Assembly (NCBI GenBank): GCA_038503075.1
Contig: JBCAML010000003.1
Coordinates: 2,480,001-2,544,000 of the forward strand
From: Gyromitra esculenta
Taxonomy: Eukaryota > Ascomycota > Pezizomycetes > Pezizales > Discinaceae
Direction: 5' to 3'
Length of the DNA stretch: 64,000 nt
Positions 1 to 10,865 of the stretch are shown here, piece by piece; the first letter of the stretch is position 1, and each line of letters opens with the position of its first letter. Both the position numbers and the translations under genes were made by a program. The notes beneath the pieces are model-generated. The model was not told the DNA's origin. It worked only from the letters and a program-made list of their open reading frames with translations, and searched no databases.

Positions 1-2592
1 AACCGAAAAAAGCAAAACGAATCAGTCCAAGGTGCAGCAGCTCTAACAGCAGCGTGGCTGCGTGCCCTGCCCTGCCCTGCCATGATTGCTGGTGATGGTG
101 ATGGTGATGGTGGATGGTCCCATCCACGATCCCCATCGGCCGTTGCAATTGCTGCTCTGCGCTGAACGAGCAGGCCTGGGGGCCCTGCTCGGCCCTACTG
201 CCATTGCCCTCCCTCTCTCAGAGCAGAATTCGGGAACCTCGTTGCAAAAACTCCGGTACAGGTACGCTCGAGCACTCGCAACAATCAATTTGAAACAGCT
301 CCCGGTACACTTTCCACATCCAATCCCATTCCCAAACCCACACCCCGCCCTTCGGTGTTTTTTGTTTGATTATAGTTGTTGCTGCTATTGTTGCTGCTGT
401 TGCTGCTGTTGCTGCCTGCTGCACTTTACCCGTACACATGGGAATAGGTAGTAGCTGTTTGGCTTGGTGTTTGGCCGTTTTACCTGTGCTTCTCACTACC
501 GCTCATACTCCTGCTGCCTGTTTTTTCTCTCTATGCGACGGTACCGAGCGCCAGTCGTCCCCTAACCGGTCAGTTCAGTCAGCTGCTGGTGCTGGTGCTG
601 CTGGTGCTGCTGGTTCTGTATGCATTGTTAGCCTTGACAGGTTCTCGCCCTTTGCTGCAAGAAGACGTTTTTGCCTTCTGTTCTTTTCCACTTCAATGCC
701 GAAGCAGAAGATCTCTGCATGCCCCTACGCCTGAAAACAGAGGGTGGGAGGGGGATAAGGAGCCAGAAAGAGAGACAGCTCGAGACTCCGGGTGAGAAGG
801 AGCGCAAATAGATAGACCTACATTTTTCTGTGCCTTTTTTTTTCTCTTTCCCCACAGCCTCACGACGGTTAGTTGTCGCTTCCGTAACTTCACCTGCATA
901 TACTCCACCTCCATCGCCAGTCCCATTTTCGCAATATCTACTGCCGTAGTAGTGGTAGCTAATCCGGACACTCAAAACTCGTCTCATAACGCGGCGACTC
1001 CTTCGGGCAGCCCACCCCCCTCCGTCTCCTCTCCTGGAACTTGGATCGGTCCCCACTTGGCTGTGGCTCCTCTTCCGCAAGCCAGTATCAACTCCTCTGC
1101 CCTGTCACTGTGGCCTGTTGCTGCTGCTGCTGCTTCTTTTGTTTTTTTAATCCATCTTGAGGCAGTCCACTTTTTGAATCTTTGCACCACCTCCTCTTGC
1201 TTCTCCCCTCCTCCTCCGTGGGCCCGCCTTGCTTTCAAACCTGGACCATCGATATTCATGCAAAGTCTACACGATCCGGCCCCGTGCCCACGCCGTTCCT
1301 CCCTCCTCCTCGTCTATTGCCCGTGCGCCCATTCCGCATCTCTGGTTGTGCTAGGCCGCCTTCACTCATCCTCCATCCTGTGCCCTCTCGCTAGATAGAT
1401 TTCCCTGCCAGCCGTTTGTGGGTCGTCTGTCTCTGGCCCCATTGCCCAGTCCCATCTAACTCCCGCTTTGACGTACAAATAGTCACTCTACTATTTATCT
1501 ACATATATTATACCTTGACAACCACCCAACCAACCCCCCTCCCCCACTACCCCCCAGCTCTGTCTGAGACTTCCATCTCTTCTTCTCGTTCTCTTCTCTT
1601 CTCTCTTTCATTCTTTCTTATTGAACCTGTCTCGCAGCATCGTCGTCCTGCTGCACCCCCAATCACTCTCTTTTACTCATACTTCACTGTGCTGGGTCAC
1701 GGCTGCTGGATCAGTGTCTGTGAAGCTATTGTTGGCTTCCCGCTGGTCGTTCCCTCATTCAAACATTTCTCCATATAGACTTACCGTTGTCACTCATTTT
1801 TGCCGGTGGACGGTCTACTTGCCCGAATTACCCCAGCAACTCAGGCCCAAAAAAGATCACCAACACTGATCCCCTGTTGGTATTCCGATCTTAGTCCTGC
1901 TTCGTCACTCTTTCTCGCGTCCTGGGTACTTTGTCGCACGTCTACTAGCAGCCCGTCCAACAGTAGTACTCCCCCCCCAGTCTTTCGCTCCAGCCCAACC
2001 CCCAACGGCTACTATACATACCGTGCCCTGCCCGCGCCACACACATAAGTCTTCTTCATTCATCAGTCCTCTCTGGACCACTGTCGATCCCCTTCATCCA
2101 TTCTTTGGGATCATCCCCTTCACTTTTTGTACCTTTGACAATTTTATCCAGTCCGAATCTTCCTTGATTACGTCAATAAATTCTCTCCCCCAACAGGCTC
2201 GACGCCATTCAGAACGCATCATACACCGGATTCCCGGATTTCACGAAACGAAAGCACGAGGAACGGCCTGAGTAGTAGATACTTGGCAAAACGCAGGAAC
2301 AGCTATAATACGAATTATTTTTGCCCACAGAGTTTTGGAGTAATAGTGATCGTTGCGCTCCAACTATTATTTTGTGACCAACTGTTATTGCTACCGCAGT
2401 AATTCGCTATCTTCACTCTTATCGCAACACACGAACGTTACAAGAAGCCACGATTTTCTTTGTGGGCTGTATAGACATCATTTTTGACTCGTCAAAGTGC
2501 CTTCATTACTAAATTCCCCTTATTACCGGGAAGATCGAGGATTAGAAGCTTGGGGGGAGTCTTCAACCTCGAAACATCACACATTCGCCCAG
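1..2592 (+). promoter_or_regulatory. Long pyrimidine-rich upstream/leader region of the homeobox gene
   Basis: No convincing coding exon is seen in these 2.6 kb. The + strand is rich in C and T, with many CT tracts (for example around 1500-1620) typical of fungal promoters and leaders. It also holds degenerate triplet runs: GGTGAT near 93-115, GCTGTT/GCT near 373-420, GCTGGT near 583-615 and GCT near 1119-1135. Short open frames exist on both strands, but they overlap in several frames and match nothing I recognise. Very long upstream regions are common for fungal developmental regulators, so I infer this is the promoter and 5' leader of the gene starting at 2593. Leader introns or upstream ORFs are possible but not resolved. 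Confidence 0.5.
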
Positions 2593-4373
2593 ATGTCGGA
2601 ATTTGGCGGCGATCAGTCCTCTGCGCATATGCCCTGGAGAGAGCAACGGCTGGAGAGAGATACTTCATCCGTATTACCACAGGAGCCAGAAAGCCACCAC
2701 CACCACCATCACCATAACACGCAACCACACTCGCAGCTTCCACCAGTCTATGACCATTACAGTCCAGGTCCGGCTTCCGAAGCTGAAGAATACAGGGAGT
2801 GGCCCACCTCGGCCTCCCACGAAGAACATAATATTGGTTCTCCCCATTCCTCGGCTGGTTCTATGATTGACAGCCCACATTCGCACCCTTCATCACATTC
2901 AGAACATAGACATTCTGTGGATATAACCGGCCAATCGTCCGGTTCGCAAGGAGAACATCACATGTCCCTTAGCGAACGAAGACAAGAAAAAAGAAAGATG
3001 AAGAGATTCCGGTAAGAATTGATCTTGACCCTTTTGAGTAATCACCCCAAGTGCGCAATTCCGGCTGACGCAAAATCCGGGGAAATTAAGTCTTACACAT
3101 AATCAAACTCGCTTCCTCATGAGTGAGTTCGCAAGACAAGCCCATCCTGATGCGGCCCATCGGGAACGGTTGGCTAGGGAGATCCCTGGCTTAAGCCCTC
3201 GTCAAGTCCAAGTATGGTTTCAAAATAGGTTCGTTCCATGGTCTTGAGTTTGTGCAACCGAGATTGGTGACTAACTATGTCTCAGGAGAGCCAAACTGAA
3301 ACGAATGAGCAGTGATGATCGGGAACGCATGATGAAGTCGCGCGCGTTGCCTGAGGAGTTCCCAATTCTACAGACACTACACACTTATAGTTCAAGTCGG
3401 ATGATGGGAACGCCAATTGCCTCGCCTACAGAATATTCCCCTACGACGAACATGGGTTACCGGGCCGATCCTCTCCGACGACGGCATCTTGGCGAAGACG
3501 AAGTTGTCGTATCACCAACTACACCAGGTTTTGCCGGGCTATCATTTACTCCAACCACTTCGTCTGGTGAACTATTATCCCCTGTATCTTCAACGGGCGA
3601 GCGCTCGTCGTATCTCGGGTACATGACAGCTCCACTCGGCCCCCAGCAACGTGGAAATCCATTTTCCCGTCCTACCGATCCCTTTCGGGCCAGCGTGCCC
3701 CGCTTACAACTTCAGGATATCCCACGTTCTATGTCAGAATCTGCTAGCTCTCCCTTAAGATCCAGTACGCCTTACTCAGGTAATACTTTAGATCACGGAG
3801 AATACCAGTTGAGTCCTAGCGCATATTCGATACAGGGATTACCCTTCAATGAACCCCCTCGAAGCGTTCCTCCAGAGACGCCTCATAGTCCTTATGTGCA
3901 CACACCACAAGGTATGTATTGGCGTTTTTACCCACAAATTTACACGATCCTAGATCTAACCGTCTGATTTAGCACAATACACCCATCCTTACCCTTCGCC
4001 AGCGCCACCATCTGGACATCAAGCCCGACCGCCGCCAAGTTTCCCACCACCATTGACACTATCTGACTTCAAATATTCGCAGCCTCCCTTGACGCCCCAC
4101 TCGGGGACCATGTCTGGCTTTGCTACGGCTCCCCTTGCCCCACCTCAGGAATTTCAGATCCCGCAGATGAGTGCACCCGCAGATGCGACGACATTCAGCT
4201 CTTCATATCTTACCAGGGGGTCCGGGTCAATAGGTTCTGCAACAGCCCCTGGCGCACCTCATCACGATGAAGAACGCCAAGATAGGATATCCTTGTTAGG
4301 CAGGGAATTTGGCCATCAGCGTAAACGCTCATCATCACATCCTCCTAACTTTCCTCAAAACCGTGAACCTTAG
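2593..4373 (+). CDS. Homeodomain transcription factor, Htf1-like (conidiation-type)
   Basis: Exons 2593-3011, 3091-3228, 3286-3911 and 3973-4373 give 527 residues in frame. The homeodomain spans about residues 133-193, built across three exons. It starts after a basic stretch (EKRKMKRFRLT), continues with NQTRFLMSEFARQ, and ends in the recognition helix WFQNRRAKLKR (about 182-192). It is followed by DDRERMMKSRALPEEF, a tail I associate with the Htf1 family of filamentous ascomycetes, which controls conidium formation; that assignment is from memory of the family. The rest is low-complexity Ser/Pro/His-rich sequence, including seven consecutive His near residue 37. ATG 2593 was chosen because the frame has no earlier ATG (only a GTG at 2497). 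Intron 2 uses a GTTCGT donor. A nuclear DNA-binding regulator is secure; the ortholog name is less so. Confidence 0.88.
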
Positions 4374-5453
4374 AGATAAGATAAAGTTTTGGGTAATTTT
4401 TAGTTGTTCGGTACGGTTCGGGAAGAAGGCTGGAAATTAGAGGAAAGATTTAAGACTATCTTTCCTCACACCTTTACTTTTCACTTCACTTCGCTTCTTC
4501 ATCTTTGTCGGGACAACGGATAAAAATTTTATTTCCTTTTTGATCTCTATTACCTTTATTTCCCCTCGCCTTGGTTTTGGAGAGCACTTCCAGTTATTTC
4601 TTATTTCCTTCCTTGTTTATACTCTTTTTCCTTTTTCACGGTAGGGAGCACTAGACTCCATCGTTTCTTTTCGAGAGAGGGCGTTTTGATCTATACCTTT
4701 TGTGGCGGGCAGGTCGGGGTTTCGTATCATTTCATTTTTTATATTTCTTTGATATCGTTTTTCGAATATATCCACTTGCTCCTTTCTTTTTCTTTTTCTT
4801 TTCTTTTCTTTTTCTTTCTGGATAGCTTCATCGCTTCATTATACCTACGCTGCTACTACATAAGAGAGGCGGGCCACACTGAAATATTGTATTTCCTAGT
4901 AGCTATACATGACTTCGACGGTCGGTTAGGACATATGGGATTATGGGAATGGGAAACGGGAATCGTGGAAAAATGGGGGGTATATGGATGGGACTGTATT
5001 TCAAGCAGTAAATAGATTGGGCATTTTTCATTGTTTTACTTTTTTTTTTTCTTCATCCACAGAATCCGAATAACTGTATTGAATAGGTAGCGTTTCGTGC
5101 CGGAAATGAAACGGTACTCTAGACCCTAGAGTGACTGAGTTCTACTAGCGTAAAGTGTGCATATTGAGTGAACCAAACTAGCGACCAGTTCGTTTTGGTT
5201 TTGAAGACGCCTCTTAGCTTGCTCTTCACTAGGGTGGCTAAACGCCGTAGGTCACTTGATATTCTTGTTTCATTTCCGCTTGATAGACTAGTCTACATCT
5301 GGACATAAAAAGCACAACCCGTGGTTCGAAACGAAAAAGGAAACCCTCGTAATAGAAACATAGCAAGGTAAAAATAATCATAAACAGAAGCAACTCCAAT
5401 GCCGTTAAAATTTCCTATCATTCTCGTCCCTCGCACGTATAGTAAAGGTCTAT
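4374..5453. other. Intergenic region between convergent homeobox and Did2 genes
   Basis: This should contain both 3' UTRs, because the flanking genes converge. A TTTTCTTTTC-type pyrimidine tract lies near 4780-4820 and short T/A runs near 5040. I see no coding exon or RNA gene. Confidence 0.5.
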
Positions 5454-6287
5454 CTATCCTCTCAACGCCCTCAAACGCTCGCCAAGACTGTCACCAATAG
5501 CACCTAGTTAGTAATGCCCAAAATGCCCATAGCAGCCTGGGAGAAAGCCATACCCATCCTCTTCCTGCTCGGTAGGCCCAATTTTCGCTTTCGATGGCGT
5601 AGCCTCTGCGAACTCCTGGTTAAGCTCCAACCCAGCCTCATCCGCGACTTGGCCCATGAGCCGGTCGACATCCTCTTGAGGGGTGGCCATAGCCGTTGCT
5701 GAAGAGGTAGCATTCTCGTAATATCCGGTTGCAACTTCTAGGTCTTCGAACTGGTTCTCGAATTTATCCATAATTAAGGATATTTTTTCGAGATTCATGG
5801 TCTTCATGGCGCTATCCATCCCCTTGACGACATTCGCCATGCTCCCCGTAACTTGTCGCATTGTGACTGCTGTCTGCACCCTGCTGGCCACGGCATCGAT
5901 CCTGGAACCGAGGCGGAGAAGGTTTAGGCGTTCGTTTTGCTTACGGACGGCATTCTGTGCGTAGACTTTTGCAATATCGTTGTGACCTTGTTGCATGGCC
6001 TAGCAAGTTTCGGGAGGTTGCCCGTCAGCTGGTCTCCCTTCCCTCTCTCACGAGGATATACGCGGGGGCAGCCGGATCCCCACCTTCTTGATCTTTGCCT
6101 TCTCGGCGTTTTCATCTTTCCCGGCCTTGATCGCTTGTCGATTCAACTGCTTTGCCGTAAACTACTCGGAACGAACGAACGAACGACGGGTCAATAGTGA
6201 GCTCTCTCTCCCCCAGGAGCGTGGGGCAGTAAACGGGGGGGGATGAGTTACCTTCAGGTTGAAGAGAGCCTTTTCGAGACCAGACAT
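5454..6287 (-). CDS. DID2: ESCRT-III associated subunit Did2/CHMP1 (Vps46)
   Basis: Four exons (6287-6252, 6161-6084, 5999-5554, 5487-5454) give 197 residues, the usual size for CHMP1. The protein starts [12 protein letters not shown], continues with the basic first helix ([10 protein letters not shown]) and the highly conserved core [20 protein letters not shown] and [13 protein letters not shown]. It ends [11 protein letters not shown], a MIT-interacting motif (MIM1) that binds Vps4 and Ist1. Did2 acts late in ESCRT-III assembly on endosomes and recruits Vps4 for multivesicular body sorting; this is family knowledge. The C-terminal MIM1 lies on a 34-nt last exon, so a simple ORF call runs into the intron and loses it. 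The donor of intron 2 (GTGGGG) is weak, but the acceptor and frame fit. A GAAC tetranucleotide run (6172-6187) sits in intron 1. Confidence 0.95.
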
Positions 6288-7224
6288 ATCTGCAGGTATA
6301 GCGTAAGGGTGAATATTAGGGCAGGGGAACCTTAAGGATGGTGTGTAGTTGGGGGGTAGACAGGATAGGATGTCGTTGGAGCTGCAGTTCCAAGGTTAGC
6401 CACGCGGAAAACCAATGCCAGCCAGCCCCTCCAGGATCTGATAAGCACCAAGGCTTGGCACGCACGTACCCTAACCCTGGAGACGTCGTCAGCGAAACAA
6501 TAGTTTGTCTCACAGTAGAGCACTCCGTGCATGATTTGGTTTATTTAGCCAACCGTACGGTCGTTCCCTAGTGCGGGCAGAGGTACCGATAAACTCTGTT
6601 TACGTCCCCACTGGTCTAAGCGAGCTGTCTTGGGCTACGCTTGCAGTACTAAAATCTGCAAAGAGGTCGTTTCTACTTCACCCCTAACAATCTATTCCTG
6701 TGCACGTTCGCTGGGTAAACAGGTACTACTCCATGGCTCGCCCACGTTCTGATACGTCCGAACTCAGACATCGACTCCAAGGGACTGTCCTCGGGAAGTC
6801 ACGGTCGATATCCGAGACAAAAGCAAAAAAAAGCGAAGAATGGAAAAATAACAACGCACAAGTAGAGTATTCCCCTCCCCCTCCCCAAGTACCCAACAGT
6901 TTCATAGTAAATTCGTGCCACGGTTGAAAATACCTAACCGACTTCTAGAAAGAAAAAAAAAAAAACCAACTGTCTAGCACTGTCGGGTTCGCTTACAATG
7001 TATCCCAAGAGACATCCTTGGCGTGTTACAACGATCGTTTTGAGTACGTCAACTCGCTTGCCCTAGTTGCTACCCTTCCCCCTTTTTTGTGGCTTTCTCA
7101 GTCAGCTCTGAGTCTGGGGATATATGTTTCATACCGTTTACAAATTTCTGCAAGTTTTCCCGAGAATATCCGGCGAGCGGGAGTAAAGAGAGAGGGAGTA
7201 GGTGGTTTGATTGGTAGTAACAAA
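6288..7224. other. Intergenic, Did2 upstream region
   Basis: This includes the Did2 promoter on the minus strand. A 12-15 nt A run lies near 6950-6965. Short overlapping open frames occur, none recognisable. No RNA gene is seen. Confidence 0.4.
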
Positions 7225-7918
7225 AATCATAGATCATCACTCGCTTTATTTTAGCAATCAATACCTCGCCTGTAGATCATGCTTTAGGCCACCCTAGAGT
7301 ATGCGCAGCTGGACGATAGTTGGATACATTCAAAAAGTGCTGTGATAATACCAGGACATATGTGTATGCATACGTGATGTCGCACCGATCCAACTATACG
7401 TATTCGTTTAACGTGTAGATACGATCTGCGGTATACGGGGAAACCTCGATTTGAACCATAGGGATGAATCTGCTCCATAATCAAGCGTAATAGGCAGAAG
7501 AACTCTAAGGAATGCCTTAGTCGTATTACTGGACAGCATCCTAATACGTAAATAAGCCTAATGCTACAATTAAACCTCCTACCCGCGAGAGGCATTTTAA
7601 TGTTCTGCCTCATATTCCTGTGCCCCCTATTCACATCTCAATTTCGGGACTATCCGTGTAGATTTATTGTTTTGGATCTTAGCTGGGGGGCAGCTGCTCA
7701 GTTCCTAGTAGATAATTTAGGGGTGCTCGGGAGTTTGTCGAAAGGAACTGGGCGGCATGCATGTCAAAAAATTGCTGGAAAACAGACAGTCCAGCCATGC
7801 TTAGATTCACGGGTGACCCGAGCGTTCGGGAGTGAAACGTGCAATCCCTAGTCAATCGCTCCTGTTCTGTCCCGGAGTGTATTGTTTCCCCACTTCTCGC
7901 GAGTGATTATATATGAAT
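7225..7918. mobile_element. Possible MITE-like element A with imperfect terminal inverted repeats
   Basis: The left end at 7225-7243 reads aatcatagatcatcactcg. The right end at 7900-7918 reads cgagtgattatatatgaat, which is its reverse complement with about 3 mismatches in 20. The ~690 bp interior contains no recognisable transposase. I could not define a target-site duplication, so the exact borders are uncertain. Related ends flank a second segment at 10227-10558, and single copies occur at 22354, 33442 and 45855. This could be a non-autonomous transposon, or two independent copies of a short dispersed repeat that happen to face each other. Confidence 0.4.
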
Positions 7919-10226
7919 CCAGCACCCTCGTCTGTATCAGCCAAGATTCGACTGGGATATAGTTTGGATCATCCGCGGATGGTCGGGAGTCGGCAAGCAA
8001 TCCGTTTTGCATGTTTTGTAGAGGTTTGTTAGTCTCTTTGCGCTGTCGGATACTTCCGTCGATGAATGCCTGCATTCTATCTTGATGTGCTCCGATGGTA
8101 ATGCAAGGGGACAGACAGCGGATACTGGCCTCGGGAATTCGGTGGGTTTCAATGTGGGTCACCCTGTCGACGGAGTAATTCAACGTGTTGATTCTGATCA
8201 CCACCTGGAACTCGCAGTAACCCCGAATGAAAGATTATACCTTAAATCTGAGACACCTTGGTGCTTCTAGAACCCGCCGTGGCCTGAGAATAAATATCTC
8301 TAGGCTGTTTGATTTGCTCATTTGTTGGCACTTTAGCACAGTGACGCAAGCCGTAGCATTGATATCCAAACACTGATCAGCGACCAATCGCTGTCTGTTG
8401 ATCTCAAACCAGGGCTTTGTGTTGGGATGCATGGCCAAATTCCGAGGCAATCACCGAAGGCAAGATATACCAACACACGCAACAAAGCACGATGTGAAGC
8501 AGCCAATCTATTTGCCGTGCGATGGGTGTTATATGTCTGTTCCTTGGTTCGCACGTTGTGGGCCAGCTGGACCCTCGATCAGTTCTCCGAGCACTGCACG
8601 TACATGTGCGTACCGTTCGATCCCTGCTGCTTCCACGGACGAGCTCGCGGTCCGTGCTCTCATGAGATATGCCATGTATATAGTTCCGCTCGCCCCATCG
8701 TATAGTGGACAGCAAGCTTGGCTTCTGGATTGGGAGTGTGTTTCTGAGGGGTCGAGGTGCAAAGCGCGCGCACACGGACTAGTGTGCTGCTTGCCTGATC
8801 AGCCAGGCATCCGAACGATCAGCCGGCAACCCGAGCAGCCAGCCCAGCCCGTGTTCTCCATCGGCAGGATATCTGCACGGCCGCTGGAGGTTTCATGTGC
8901 AACCTCGGCCTGAGTTCGTAAATAGCAGCAAACGCCTCATCTCTAGATCAATGTAAGCTATCTAATTCTGGCAAAAAAAAAGAAATCTAGAGTCCATTCG
9001 TGTACCAGAAATAGCCCTAACGCTAACAAATCTCCGACCTCCCGACCCTGCCAGATACAGCGGCCCGCTTTATCAGTGAGGTCCATCGGTTGTCATTCTG
9101 GTCTCTATTTTCTCCAACCCTTAATCCGCCTTGCATTTGTTGGCGTTGTCTTTGTTGGCCTTTTCCCTATTTTTGAACCAACCTTTGGATTTTGGATTTT
9201 CGAAGCCGCCCTTGACAATAAACCTTGCATACATGTACCCATCAGTCACTCCGCAAAAAGAATACAACCTACTGCCCCAACGAGTAGCAGAACCCAGCGG
9301 CCGATCCTCGTTATACTACCTGAAATCTCTTCCATTGTCTTTTACACATAATAAATCTCCAGTAAGCTAAAAAAAAAAAACGTTACTCCGTTCGCTATAT
9401 AATCTGTGGCTACTCTAGACTAGCGGAGCGTGGTTCCGATTGGTTGCTAGTGCGCATATACCCTAGGCCTGTGTGGTGCATGCTTACTTGTTGCTTACGT
9501 ATTACTTGACTCCACTTCGCTCGAGTGACATATGGTGAACTGACTGTGCCTGTTCATGTTACGTGTAATATACACGCCTGCCCTCTTGGGCATCGTAAAA
9601 CATATGAACACTTTTTTAAAAGGGGTCATCCTTGGAGCCATAAGTTTAATATTAAAGTTATATTAATATTAATCTATCAGGATAATTTTTTTGTTCCGAG
9701 GTTAATTTATCTGGCCCCAGAAACTTAGATAGGGGAAGGGAAGATCAGAAGCGCGAAATTGGCAGCGTGTATGTGTTGTCGCATCTAGACCTTATGTGCT
9801 AGATGTAATTGGTGAGGCAGGCCAACTAAAAATTCACCCTGAATAGTAATGCGAGCCTCTTGTCTAGGGCGTAGCATTCAACTCATAGTCATCCTCCTAG
9901 TCTGCCCCCCCCGTAGGTAATAACTGTCTTCGTTGTACTGCGTTTTGTCATTACATACCACCTTTTTTTTTAACGTCAGCTCCAATTCTTCAACGCTACG
10001 AATGCCACTTCATTTTGCTTGTCACTGCCTAACAATGTGCATGTGCCCAGTTTTAGCGTTATGCTTGAGCAGCATGAGCACAGGAGGACAAGGTGAGATG
10101 GCTCTCGCACTAAATTAGCTATAGAAATACTCAGACTGCTAGGTTCGTTGTACTGCAATTACACTAGCCTTAGATTCCCTGGAATAAGTATTTTGTTGGG
10201 GGGTTGGATTGGAATGTAGTCATATC
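7919..10226. other. Gene-poor interval
   Basis: No supported gene. The segment 8400-8920 is relatively GC-rich, so open frames appear on both strands (up to about 170 codons). They overlap in several frames, have no family resemblance and lack good start context, so I treat them as chance. A TACATGTA palindrome is at 9230-9237. AT-rich sequence runs through 9600-9720. Confidence 0.45.
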
Positions 10227-10558
10227 AAAAATCATAGATAATCACTCGAACGTAATCCAGGTCGTAGTTGGAGGGCCAGCGTCAATATTGTTTAGTAACT
10301 TCCTTGGCCTGGATGGAATCTTCCTTTTGCTATACACGGCCATTCGATCGGACTGGTAACGGGAGATAGAGCCCGTTGTATGTCTTCGCCGGTGCTCATC
10401 CCGACCTAAAGGAGCCTCTGCGTGCTTCGAATACCCACTAAACTCGAAGTCTGCAAATACCGGATGCATTATAGAAGGGGTGGCTGTATAGAGTGATACT
10501 ATAAAGCTTGATCTCCAGCAATGGTCACAAAATCTCACCGAGTGATGGTATATGACTG
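10227..10558. mobile_element. Possible MITE-like element B with imperfect terminal inverted repeats
   Basis: The left end 10227-10248 contains aatcatagataatcactcg. The right end 10539-10558 is cgagtgatggtatatgactg, about 15 of 20 positions inverted-complementary. The left-end sequence matches element A at 18 of 19 positions. The interior (about 290 bp) is not obviously similar to element A and encodes nothing I recognise. Terminal similarity with unrelated interiors fits non-autonomous elements mobilised by one transposase, but this is inference. Confidence 0.35.
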
Positions 10559-10865
10559 TGTGATTGTGTCAACCCGTAATCTAACGGTCCAGCGCACTGG
10601 GTTGCTCTAGAGTGAGTGTGGTTCTACAAATGAATTTGTTTAGTTGAAAAATTTGAAGTACGAGAGGGCATTGTAGCTCAGTGATATTGATGTTAGCTCT
10701 AAACAGCAGTAGAACCAGTTTATTATCCTCAGCCATGATCTCCATCAGTTTTATTATAACCAATCTCCTATCTTATCTTTCTATTTTTAGTAATCATAGT
10801 AATATTGTACATGACTCGTAACCTCCCATTACATTTTGTATCGATACACCTTTTCCTGTTTACGC

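Noticed and set aside
6465..6482. Telomere-like ccctaaccctgg
   Set aside because: Only one and a half units, inside ordinary intergenic sequence; not a telomeric repeat.
7440..7470. B-box-like GGTTCAAATC on the minus strand, possible tRNA
   Set aside because: The flanking bases do not form a T-stem and no A box or acceptor stem is visible.
8398..8913. 171-codon open frame on the + strand
   Set aside because: Overlapping open frames occur on both strands in this GC-richer stretch. There is no family resemblance, no convincing start and no splice structure, so chance is likely.
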